From NCBI GenBank assembly GCA_031284025.1, contig JAITAR010000004.1, forward strand, positions 1 through 19,131: a DNA stretch of 19,131 nucleotides, written 5' to 3'. Position 1 is the stretch's first letter, and the number at the start of each line of letters is the position of its first letter. The position numbers and the translations under genes are program-made. Shown here piece after piece: positions 6,710-13,850 of the stretch. The notes beneath the pieces are model-generated. The model ran no database searches. It was not told the DNA's origin and worked only from the letters and a program-made list of their open reading frames with translations. This DNA comes from Rickettsiales bacterium. GTDB lineage: Bacteria; Pseudomonadota; Alphaproteobacteria; Rickettsiales; UBA1997.

Positions 6710-7369
6710 CTAGATAAACATCAGAGAGAGCATCGAGAAGATGTAGGCCTGTATAGCGCCGCTAATTAAACTGAGTATATTTATAATTAGAGGGAATCCC
6801 ACCGATAACATCACTATCTCACTGAGTATAGAATTTATTACGTAACCGCTCATTACGTTTCCATAGAGTCGTATTGACAGAGAAATCATTTTAGATAACT
6901 CGCCGATGATGTTCGAAGGAATCATGGGGAGGGATGGTTTTGCGTATTTTTTGAAATAGCTGAGGCCGTGTTCTACTAAACCTAGAATAGTTGCAAATGA
7001 GAATACTACTACGGCTAGGGCTGCAGTGGTTGACAGCGATGCGGTGGGAGATTCACAGAAAGGTAATAGAGATATTAGGTTCGACACCAATATATACAGA
7101 AAAAGTGTGCCTATGAAAGGAAAAATTAGGTCTGCTCTAGCACTGCTGGATCCATTTAGCTGTAAATTTATCTGTTCGAGAATTATTTCGAATGCAGCTT
7201 GTAGCCATGATACGTTTTTATCATTGGCTGATTTACCTCTCGCTAAGAATTTTACAGAAAACGCTACCAGTGCCAGTAAAAATATTACGACCCAGGAAAA
7301 TAGAAGGGTTTGATTTAACTTAAATAGTCCTATTTGGAAAATTATTTTATCATCTGTACTTATATGCAT
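6710..7369 (-). CDS. atpB: N-type ATP synthase subunit a (AtpB)
   Basis: A 219-residue membrane subunit a, which forms the ion half-channels against the c-ring. The start ATG at 7367-7369 follows the atpR stop by one base and has a GGAG ribosome-binding site; the longer upstream frame is the atpR coding sequence. Features shared with N-ATPase subunit a as I know it are FQIGLFKLNQTLLFSW at the N-terminus, SWLQAAFEIILEQI, FIGTLFLYILVSNLISLLP, the PTASLSTTAALA stretch, and NIIGELSKMISLSIRLYGN, which includes the essential Arg of the rotor interface. It ends with GAIQAYIFSMLSLMFI. No atpE follows: the next gene downstream is on the other strand. Five to six membrane helices are visible. Confidence 0.93.
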   Translation of the reverse strand: MHISTDDKIIFQIGLFKLNQTLLFSWVVIFLLALVAFSVKFLARGKSANDKNVSWLQAAFEIILEQINLQLNGSSSARADLIFPFIGTLFLYILVSNLISLLPFCESPTASLSTTAALAVVVFSFATILGLVEHGLSYFKKYAKPSLPMIPSNIIGELSKMISLSIRLYGNVMSGYVINSILSEIVMLSVGFPLIINILSLISGAIQAYIFSMLSLMFI

Positions 7370-7370
7370 A

Positions 7371-7649
7371 TCACATCTCCAATTGTTTACTAAACCTAAC
7401 TCTAAGTGTGAACCATAGTCTCCACAGCAGTACACCCGCTATGAATGGAATAGATCCTAGAGGATTGCTACTAGTTGTTAGATAAAAAACCATAGCTAGC
7501 GAGAACATTCTCAGCAGAAAGCCAGAGATTATTATTCTACCACTGCCAGATTCTATGAATTTGCTAACACTATATTTCATCGTCAGTTCATTAGCTACAC
7601 TGGCAATGATTCCAAAAAATATAGAAGATAACAGCTTTACAGTGCTCAT
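7371..7649 (-). CDS. atpR: AtpR-like subunit of N-type ATP synthase
   Basis: A 92-residue protein with three hydrophobic segments (about residues 4-22, 40-60 and 66-82) and conserved-looking Arg residues inside helices two and three (GFLLRMFSLAMVFYL and GVLLWRLWFTLRVRF). This is the pattern of AtpR, a small membrane subunit of N-ATPases proposed to help assemble or protect the c-ring; it is distantly related to AtpI of ordinary operons. Position between atpC and atpB is the AtpR position of N-type operons (D-C-Q-R-B). The usual neighbour atpQ is absent: only 12 bases separate it from atpC. ATG at 7647-7649. Assignment rests on context plus pattern. Confidence 0.75.
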   Translation of the reverse strand: MSTVKLLSSIFFGIIASVANELTMKYSVSKFIESGSGRIIISGFLLRMFSLAMVFYLTTSSNPLGSIPFIAGVLLWRLWFTLRVRFSKQLEM

Positions 7650-7661
7650 AGCTTTAAACTC

Positions 7662-8060
7662 TCATCTAATTTTGATAATTCTACTTTCGATATTTCGAAG
7701 AGTCGATTTGAATTTTTTGCCGGATTCTACCAGATTTTTAAAATTTTTCTGAAAATTTTCCATTGCCTTCCTCAAATCCGGTTCACTGTCTCCGCCACTG
7801 ATGGCACTAAACACCGAAATTTGTATTTCTCTGCCACATTTGACCAGTATTCCCTGGTTTAGCCATAGATAAACTTTTTCGCCGTTTGTCTTTTCGAAAT
7901 TTACGGTGCTGCGATTAAAGGAAGACAAATAGTCTATGTGTCTCGGCAGAATGGTGTAGTTGACTTCAGTCTCGGAAATATGCATTTTTACAATTTTTTC
8001 TTCCAAAAATAGTTTTTGCGGTGTATAAATCCTTAGATTCAAAATGTTTTTACTATACAT
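7662..8060 (-). CDS. atpC: N-type ATP synthase subunit epsilon (AtpC)
   Basis: A 132-residue epsilon subunit, part of the central stalk that couples F1 to the c-ring and can regulate hydrolysis. The N-terminal beta-sandwich is seen in LRIYTPQKLFLEEKIVKMH and the segment YTILPRHIDYLSSF, where N-type epsilon has 'LLPRHVDFVAAL' and ordinary epsilon has 'ILPGHAPLLT'. WLNQGILVKCGREIQIS also follows the N-type form. The C-terminal helices are strongly basic (KKFKSTLRNIESRIIKIR). A GAGGT ribosome-binding site is 7 bases upstream of the ATG. It begins inside the end of a 22-codon frame (8053-8121) that bridges it to atpD. Confidence 0.85.
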   Translation of the reverse strand: MYSKNILNLRIYTPQKLFLEEKIVKMHISETEVNYTILPRHIDYLSSFNRSTVNFEKTNGEKVYLWLNQGILVKCGREIQISVFSAISGGDSEPDLRKAMENFQKNFKNLVESGKKFKSTLRNIESRIIKIR

Positions 8061-8121
8061 AGGATCTACCTCGATTTACAATTGCTATCGGTTTTATCAG
8101 ATTGTCTATCTTTTTTGTCAT
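8053..8121 (-). CDS. Possible 22-residue leader/coupling peptide between atpD and atpC
   Basis: An ATG at 8119-8121 overlaps the atpD stop (ATGA) and has an AGAGGA ribosome-binding site 5 bases away. It reads MTKKIDNLIKPIAIVNRGRS then YV and stops at 8053-8055, overlapping the atpC start codon. The two overlaps would couple translation from atpD through to atpC. It may be chance or the stub of a lost gene; I know no such subunit. Confidence 0.3.
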   Translation of the reverse strand: MTKKIDNLIKPIAIVNRGRSYV

Positions 8122-9506
8122 AATTTTCCTCTGAGATTTGCATCGTTAATGGAACCTATCATAAAAAATGCCTGTTCAGGCAGTGAGTCGAATTCTCCTT
8201 CCATAATTCTGTTACAATCGTCTATTGCTACAGTCACTGGAACAAATTTTCCGCTCAAACCGGTAAATTGTGTGGTGGTAAAAAATGGCTGTGTCAGGTA
8301 TCTCTCAAGCTTTCTAGCTCTAGCCACCGTTATTCTCTCCTTTGGAGCCAATTCCTCCAAGCCTAGCATAGCTATCATGTTTTTAAGGCTCTCATATTCA
8401 GCCAAAGTTTTTTTAACATTTTTTGCACAGTCATAGTGTTTCTGAGAAACTATATTTGGAGATAGCATGTTGGAGGTAGATATCAGAGGATCCATCGCCG
8501 GATATAGTCTCTGGCTAGCTCTTTTTCGTGATAGGGCTATGGTGGATGAAAGGTGCGCAAAAATGTGTGTGGCAGACGGATCTGTAAAATCATCGGCGGG
8601 GACATAGACAGCCTGTATTGAAGTTACAGATGCCTCTTCACTACTGCCTATCCTCTCCTCAAGTTCAGCTATGTCGCTGGCTAACGTTGGCTGATAGCCA
8701 ACATGGGAAGGTATTCTCCCTAGAAGCCCAGATATTTCATTACCCGCCTGAATAAATCTAAAAATATTATCTATGAGCAGCAGAACATTTTGCTTTTTTT
8801 CATCCCTAAAATACTCGGCAGCCGTGAGAGCCGAATAGGCGACCCTACATCTTACACCCGACGGCTCATTCATTTGGCCAAAAAACATCACAGTTTTATC
8901 CAGCACATTGGCTCTCTCCATTTCATGGTAGAGGTCATTACCTTCTCTGCTGCGTTCACCAACGCCACAGAATATGCTAACGCCATCGTAGTTCATAGCC
9001 ATATTATTTATCATCTCCGCTATGAGTACGGTTTTACCTACGCCAGCTCCACCAAAGAGACCAGTTTTACCGCCATATTCTAGAGGAGCCAAAAGATCTA
9101 TTATTTTTATTCCAGTATCATAGGTACGCTCTGATATGTTTTGATTAAGTACTCCTATAGATTTTCCATATATTTCTCTATCAACACCACCGTCGATATC
9201 ACCTTTGCCATCTATGGGCTCAGAAAAAACATTGAGCATTCTACCCAGAAGGCCTTCTCCCACTTTAATTTTCAGTGGTCTGCCACTGTCAATGATTTGA
9301 TCTCCACTGCTCAGACCCACGGTGGAACCTAGCGCTATCGCTCTTATCTCGTTATCTTTCAACTGTTCTGCTACCTCAAGGACAACATTGCCGCAGATTA
9401 GCTCTCCGTGGATTTTTGGAGTGATTTCATCAAATCTAGCTTCAATCACGCTTCCACTAATGCCGGTTACATATCCAACATTTTTATACCTAAAATCTTC
9501 TCCCAT
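8118..9506 (-). CDS. atpD: N-type ATP synthase subunit beta (AtpD)
   Basis: A 462-residue catalytic beta subunit. The nucleotide-binding P-loop GGAGVGKT is at 152-159, the catalytic Glu in GVGERSREGNDLYHEM at 184, followed by LLLIDNIFRFIQAGNEISG and TSIQAVYVPADDFTDPS. Several details follow the N-ATPase branch rather than the ordinary F-type: IRAIALGSTVGLSSGDQI near residue 60, GRIPSHVGYQPTL followed by DIAELEERI, LEELAPKERI in place of DELSEED, and a C-terminal GEFDSLPEQAFFMIG. It is the first gene of the D-C-R-B cluster, with a promoter at 9532-9558. No Shine-Dalgarno sequence is clear before ATG 9506. All key catalytic residues appear intact. Confidence 0.95.
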   Translation of the reverse strand: MGEDFRYKNVGYVTGISGSVIEARFDEITPKIHGELICGNVVLEVAEQLKDNEIRAIALGSTVGLSSGDQIIDSGRPLKIKVGEGLLGRMLNVFSEPIDGKGDIDGGVDREIYGKSIGVLNQNISERTYDTGIKIIDLLAPLEYGGKTGLFGGAGVGKTVLIAEMINNMAMNYDGVSIFCGVGERSREGNDLYHEMERANVLDKTVMFFGQMNEPSGVRCRVAYSALTAAEYFRDEKKQNVLLLIDNIFRFIQAGNEISGLLGRIPSHVGYQPTLASDIAELEERIGSSEEASVTSIQAVYVPADDFTDPSATHIFAHLSSTIALSRKRASQRLYPAMDPLISTSNMLSPNIVSQKHYDCAKNVKKTLAEYESLKNMIAMLGLEELAPKERITVARARKLERYLTQPFFTTTQFTGLSGKFVPVTVAIDDCNRIMEGEFDSLPEQAFFMIGSINDANLRGKL

Positions 9507-9531
9507 TTTTGAAAAAAAAGCCCTGTATATA

Positions 9532-9558
9532 ATTATATTAGTCTATATTTAAAGTCAA
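9532..9558 (-). promoter_or_regulatory. Putative promoter of the atpDCRB cluster
   Basis: On the minus strand TTGACT (plus 9553-9558) and TATAAT (plus 9532-9537) are 15 bases apart, slightly short of the optimal spacing, giving a transcript start near 9525 and a leader of about 20 bases. Confidence 0.4.
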
Positions 9559-9654
9559 ATAGTTATGATAATTTTTTATCAGTCAACAATATTGTAGAAT
9601 GGTAACCACAAACTCAATTTAGTGTTAATCCCAAATATATGCCAGCTGTAGCAC

Positions 9655-9685
9655 TTGCAAATTATTTATTAAATTATAGCATAAT
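9655..9685 (+). promoter_or_regulatory. Weak candidate promoter of the 9751 barrel gene
   Basis: TTGCAA (9655-9660) and CATAAT (9680-9685) lie 19 bases apart, and TAGCAT (9677-9682) 16 bases apart. The stretch is nearly all A and T, so evidence is thin. The rest of the 244-base divergent gap shows no other feature. Confidence 0.25.
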
Positions 9686-9750
9686 TTTACTTATTATCAT
9701 TAATAACTTTTCGATGAATATTATTTTTGTTGAGATACAAAAGGAGATCT

Positions 9751-10383
9751 ATGAAAAATTTTAAACTGCTGATGGCAACCGGATTATCCATATTTTTCTC
9801 TGTGAAAAATTCTAGAGCAAATATTGAACCATATTTTACAATTGGTGGCGATTCTGCGTACATCAACATGAAAACAACAGGGCTTGTGTTGTATCATGAT
9901 ATAAGACCAAGTATTGGTTTTGGATGTAATATAAAAACTAATAGCCTTATCATATCTCCCAACATAAACATACTTAGAGACCTTAACGCCGACAGCAATT
10001 TCACAAAACTCCTTAGACTTGGTCTCTCTCCAGCAGAGATTAATTTTGGAGTCGGCATTGGCCTTGACTTTAATAAAGTAGCTCTGCTGTTTGAATATGG
10101 CAAAGCCTTTCATAACAATGAAACGAACGATCTAATACAATGGAAAAACTATAATTCCATATTTGGTGCCGAAATTAGACTTCAAATGGACAAGAATTTG
10201 AGTGTCGGTTTTTATACAAAAGTTACACTTCTAGAAATTGAGAAAGATAATTACTACTCTAACGGCATAGATGATTATACGTTATACCCCCAGCTAACTA
10301 AGTTTGTAAAGTATTTAGCGGAAAACTTAGTGGAAAATACTAAATATGTTGCAACGGGAATCAGAATCATTTTTAGCTTTTAA
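9751..10383 (+). CDS. Small outer-membrane beta-barrel protein
   Basis: A 210-residue protein starting at ATG 9751, chosen because AAGGAG (9741-9746) is 4 bases upstream; an upstream in-frame TTG at 9727 lies before this site. The first 23 residues form a signal peptide with probable cleavage after NSRA. The mature part is a series of amphipathic strands with Gly/aromatic turns (EPYFTIGGDSAYI, INFGVGIGLDFNKVALLFEY, SIFGAEIRL, LSVGFYTKV) ending in ATGIRIIFSF, a C-terminal Phe typical of BAM substrates. It resembles OmpA-transmembrane or Rickettsiales surface-antigen type porins in layout, but no family signature is decisive. Divergent from atpD. Confidence 0.7.
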   Translation: MKNFKLLMATGLSIFFSVKNSRANIEPYFTIGGDSAYINMKTTGLVLYHDIRPSIGFGCNIKTNSLIISPNINILRDLNADSNFTKLLRLGLSPAEINFGVGIGLDFNKVALLFEYGKAFHNNETNDLIQWKNYNSIFGAEIRLQMDKNLSVGFYTKVTLLEIEKDNYYSNGIDDYTLYPQLTKFVKYLAENLVENTKYVATGIRIIFSF

Positions 10384-10404
10384 TTCTCCCCGGAGAGGAT
10401 TTTT
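10384..10404 (+). terminator. Candidate intrinsic terminator after the 9751 barrel gene
   Basis: TTCTC (10384-10388) pairs with GAGAG (10393-10397) over a CCCG loop, followed two bases later by TTTTT (10400-10404). It starts directly after the stop codon. Confidence 0.4.
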
Positions 10405-10469
10405 ATTTCTTAGCCGTCCTTGACGAGAACTAGAGTGGCACGATATCTGCCGTGGCTAGGTGATCTTAC

Positions 10470-10505
10470 TATTTTCAAATACCAGTGAATCTGGTATTGA
10501 AAATA
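10470..10505. other. 15-bp hairpin upstream of the eptA pair
   Basis: Bases 10470-10485 and 10491-10505 form a near-perfect inverted repeat with one bulged A and a 5-base loop (TGAAT). It may be a terminator for incoming transcription, or an operator, since its right arm contains the -35 box of the downstream promoter. Confidence 0.55.
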
Positions 10506-10525
10506 ATTTATATTTCACGTATTAT
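10497..10525 (+). promoter_or_regulatory. Putative sigma70 promoter of the tandem eptA genes
   Basis: TTGAAA (10497-10502) and TATTAT (10520-10525) are 17 bases apart, with the transcript start near 10532 and about 35 bases of leader. The -35 box overlaps the right arm of the 10470-10505 hairpin. No clear Shine-Dalgarno precedes ATG 10567. Confidence 0.5.
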
Positions 10526-10566
10526 GTCCCCCATGGGTTTTAGGCAGCGTTGCCCGATATTGTTAT

Positions 10567-12198
10567 ATGTTTAAAAAAGTTTTAAATTGGAAATTAGAAG
10601 TTCCCCAGTGGGTGTATCTGTGTTTGTTCACACTACTTAATCTAATCCTCTACAGTAGGCCATTTCTCGTTTATTTTTTGCAGAAAAAGCCGGACACGGT
10701 GACGTCCTACAACTTTTACCTGATTGTCGCCCTGTTCTACCTGTTCTTTGCGATGCTGCTAAATTTGATTTTTTCGATTATCCTTCACAGGAAAAGTGTA
10801 AAAATACTTAGTATCATAATTTTGATCTGCAATTCTGCCTGTCTTTATTTTATGAATATCTTCAGAATTCAGATGGATGTCTACATGATCATGAATGTAT
10901 TCGAAACAAATACACAGGAGGCAACAGATTTAATCAGTTCAGAGCTAATTCTATATATTCTTATGATGGGCATAGTACCATCACTGCTAGTAGCCGGAAA
11001 AGTTAAAATTAAATCCGATGTCAAAGATTTGCTAAATAATTTCAAACTTGGACTGGCTTCTCTGATTACCATGATTCTCATACTGATTCCAAGTCTATAT
11101 TTTAAGAATTCCTTTAGATTCCTAAAGGCTGAGAACCGCTATACTCTAAATTACCTGTTGCCAGCTAATTACATCGGTAACTTGATACGTTTTACCTCAA
11201 TAAAAATTAGAAGCAAAATATTCGTGAAAAAAATTATAAAAATAAGTGAAGATGCAAAAATTAAAGACATAGTTCATAAAAATGGCAATAAAAATCTGAT
11301 TCTCATCGTTATTGGAGAATCAGCAAGGTCTCAGAACTTTTCTCTGAATGGCTATAGAAAAGACACTAACAAGCCACTCGATAAATTTAATGTAATCAGC
11401 TATAAAAATGTTTACTCCTGTGGTACATTTACTGTTCACAGTATTCCTTGCATATTTTCCCATATGGACAAAAAAAATTTTGATCTGTTGGAAAGCAGTA
11501 AGTACGAAAATATTATAGATATTTTCAAAAATCTTGGCTTCGACGTCAAATGGAGAAGCAATAACGGCGATTGTAAGGGAGTATGCAATAGAATTAAATT
11601 TCTTTCCACTAATGGACTAGATGGATTTGGTTTTGATGAATCTCTGATTGTTGCTTTGAACAAAGATCTGAAACAGTTGAAGGAACAAAATACTATAATA
11701 ATTCTAAATCAAAGGGGAAGTCATGATCCACTTTATAAAAGATATCCTACTGAATTTGAGAGATATAAACCAGTTTGTAGAAAAGGTTTTAGCAACTGTT
11801 CAACTTTGGAATTGATTAACGCCTACGACAACACCATATACTACACTAGTCATAATTTGAGCAAAATGCTCAGCATACTTAGAGACAAAATGAAAGATTA
11901 TAATACTATGCTGTTGTACGTCTCAGACCATGGCGATGGGCTAGGCGAAAATAATGTCTGGTCTCACGGCATGCCCTATGAACAGGCTGGAGAATATGTT
12001 ACCAAAGTACCAATGCTGCTATGGTTTTCTGAAGGTTTCAGAGAGGAATTTCGCATCAACGAAGAATGTTTGAGAAGTGTTGTAGCGAAAAAATTATCCC
12101 ATGATAACATATTTCATTCTCTGTTAGGTCTGTTCTGGATAGAAAGCAGCTATTACAATGAAAATCTGGATATATTTAAAAATTGCAGAAAACAGTGA
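10567..12198 (+). CDS. eptA: EptA-family phosphoethanolamine transferase (copy 1)
   Basis: A 543-residue inner-membrane enzyme of the EptA/MCR family, which moves phosphoethanolamine from phosphatidylethanolamine to lipid A or similar glycans on the periplasmic side. An N-terminal membrane domain of about five helices (residues 15-180) precedes a periplasmic alkaline-phosphatase-like domain (about 240-543). Catalytic features are present: metal ligand E251 in IGESARSQNFSLNGY; nucleophile Thr289 in CGTFTVHSIPCIFS; H386 in NQRGSHDPLYKRYP; D454/H455 in VSDHGDGLGE; H467 in WSHGMPY. Cys pairs 285/295, 336/340 and 404/411 match the family's disulfides. Its 3' end overlaps the start of a second copy by 4 bases. 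The lipid target cannot be told from sequence. Confidence 0.88.
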   Translation: MFKKVLNWKLEVPQWVYLCLFTLLNLILYSRPFLVYFLQKKPDTVTSYNFYLIVALFYLFFAMLLNLIFSIILHRKSVKILSIIILICNSACLYFMNIFRIQMDVYMIMNVFETNTQEATDLISSELILYILMMGIVPSLLVAGKVKIKSDVKDLLNNFKLGLASLITMILILIPSLYFKNSFRFLKAENRYTLNYLLPANYIGNLIRFTSIKIRSKIFVKKIIKISEDAKIKDIVHKNGNKNLILIVIGESARSQNFSLNGYRKDTNKPLDKFNVISYKNVYSCGTFTVHSIPCIFSHMDKKNFDLLESSKYENIIDIFKNLGFDVKWRSNNGDCKGVCNRIKFLSTNGLDGFGFDESLIVALNKDLKQLKEQNTIIILNQRGSHDPLYKRYPTEFERYKPVCRKGFSNCSTLELINAYDNTIYYTSHNLSKMLSILRDKMKDYNTMLLYVSDHGDGLGENNVWSHGMPYEQAGEYVTKVPMLLWFSEGFREEFRINEECLRSVVAKKLSHDNIFHSLLGLFWIESSYYNENLDIFKNCRKQ

Positions 12199-13850
12199 AT
12201 TTTCTAAATAGCCTTAGAAACATGCTTTTTATTGCCACTAGTAAAATTGCCAATTTTACTGTGGAAATTAGAATGGAAAGATACATTGCACTGTATAGCA
12301 TAGCTAACATGCTGCTATTTGGCAAACCATTTTTTTCCTATCTATGGTTTCTGAGGCAAAATTTGGCCATCCTGTGTTATTTTTGTGTTTTTGCCTTTTT
12401 TTTCTCCAATCTACTATTTTCGGTTATTTTTGGCAGGAAAACGGTAAAATTTCTCAGCGTTGTCATTCTTCTAATTAACTCTGTTGCTCTCTATTTCATG
12501 GATAAATTTAAGGTGCAGCTAGATATTTCTATGCTAATAAATATCTTGGAAACAAATACTGGTGAGGTTAGAGAGCTGATAGATGTCGTTCTAGTACTCT
12601 ACATCATATTTTTTGGCATTTTGCCATCATTACTAGTCGGCAACTATATCAACATCATATACTATGTGAATCCACCGGCCAAATTGAAATTTGTGGGCGT
12701 GAACGCTGCTGTAACTGCTCTGGTGATTCTTATCTGTGTGAAAGACGCAAGAATATATGAATTTTTGAAGAAAGACAATAGATATACTGTAAACTACTTT
12801 ATTCCGCTAAACTATCTAGGAAACGGCCTGGCCGCCATTATTATGAAAATCAAAAATAATTTGCCACAGAAGATTATAGAAATTGATGTAGAACGGAAAG
12901 AAATTAAAACCAAAAAGAAGAGTTTGGTAGTTTTCATTCTAGGAGAATCAGCCCGATCACAGAATTTTTCGCTAAATGGCTATGGCAGGGATACTAATAA
13001 ATTTTTGGAAAAATATAATGTCATCAGCTTCAAAAATGTTCAATCCTGCGGAGTTTCTACAGCGAATAGCGTTCCTTGCATATTTTCTCATCTGTCTAGA
13101 TCAAATTTTTCTCTAGAGGAAGCCAGAAAATATGAAAATCTGCTAGATATTTTTAAAAAAATTGGCTATGAAGTTAGCTGGAGTAGCAATAACGGTGGCT
13201 GCAAAAAGGTTTGCAATAGAGTTGGCTATAGGAGCACCGTGGGAATCTCAAAATATAGACTAGATGAAGCTCTAACGACAAATTTTAAAAGAGAAATAAA
13301 ACGTCTCAAAAATAAAAACAGTTTTGTAGTGCTAAACCAAATCGGCAGCCACGAAATGCACAGTAAAAGATATCCCAAAGAATTTGAAGAATTCAAACCA
13401 ACCTGTAGAACTACGATAGATAAATGTAAATACAAGGAGAGACTGAATTCCTACGATAATACCATACTATACAGTAGCTATAACATTAGCCAAATACTGA
13501 AGATTTTAACTGAGGAACTCAGCAATGACTTTGACACTATGCTAGTCTATGTGTCAGACCATGGCGAGGGTTTAGGTGAAGATGGCATTTGGCTGCATGG
13601 CATGCCCTACGACAAAGCGAATGACTACGTAAAAAAAGTACCACTGCTGTTCTGGTTTTCCAATGGTTTCAAAGAAACGTACGGTCTCGATGAGCTATGC
13701 CTTAGAAACAAAATCGATAACAGACTATCGCACGATAATCTGTTCCACTCCCTGCTGGGTTTGTTTTTCCTAGAGAGTAGATACTACAACAAAGATCTAG
13801 ATATATTTGCAAGTTGTAGGGTGCCCCACTATAGAACGCTTAAAAAATAA
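12195..13850 (+). CDS. eptA: EptA-family phosphoethanolamine transferase (copy 2)
   Basis: A tandem paralogue of the preceding gene. I place the start at the GTG 12195-12197, whose GTGA overlap with the stop of copy 1 is typical of translational coupling; an earlier TTG (12183) and later ATGs (12222, 12273) are alternatives. From the GTG it has 551 residues with the same five-helix membrane domain and periplasmic catalytic domain. ILGESARSQNFSLNGYGRD, CGVSTANSVPCIFSH (nucleophile Thr289), NQIGSHEMHSKRYP, VSDHGEGLGEDG and LHGMPYDKA are all intact, so it is probably active. Compared with copy 1 the nucleophile loop reads CGVST rather than CGTFT, and the segment after GSH differs (EMHS versus DPLY), which may mean a different acceptor. 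Its last 22 bases overlap the convergent metalloprotease gene. Confidence 0.87.
   Translation: MNFLNSLRNMLFIATSKIANFTVEIRMERYIALYSIANMLLFGKPFFSYLWFLRQNLAILCYFCVFAFFFSNLLFSVIFGRKTVKFLSVVILLINSVALYFMDKFKVQLDISMLINILETNTGEVRELIDVVLVLYIIFFGILPSLLVGNYINIIYYVNPPAKLKFVGVNAAVTALVILICVKDARIYEFLKKDNRYTVNYFIPLNYLGNGLAAIIMKIKNNLPQKIIEIDVERKEIKTKKKSLVVFILGESARSQNFSLNGYGRDTNKFLEKYNVISFKNVQSCGVSTANSVPCIFSHLSRSNFSLEEARKYENLLDIFKKIGYEVSWSSNNGGCKKVCNRVGYRSTVGISKYRLDEALTTNFKREIKRLKNKNSFVVLNQIGSHEMHSKRYPKEFEEFKPTCRTTIDKCKYKERLNSYDNTILYSSYNISQILKILTEELSNDFDTMLVYVSDHGEGLGEDGIWLHGMPYDKANDYVKKVPLLFWFSNGFKETYGLDELCLRNKIDNRLSHDNLFHSLLGLFFLESRYYNKDLDIFASCRVPHYRTLKK

Noticed and set aside
7370..7435. Upstream extension of atpB to 7435
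   Set aside because: Those 22 codons lie within atpR; ATG 7369 has a GGAG site and starts one base after the atpR stop.
6710..9506. Ordinary alphaproteobacterial F-type ATP synthase cluster
   Set aside because: Ordinary clusters place atpD/atpC after atpH-atpA-atpG and atpB with atpE. The order D-C-R-B plus the a and epsilon signatures favour N-type.
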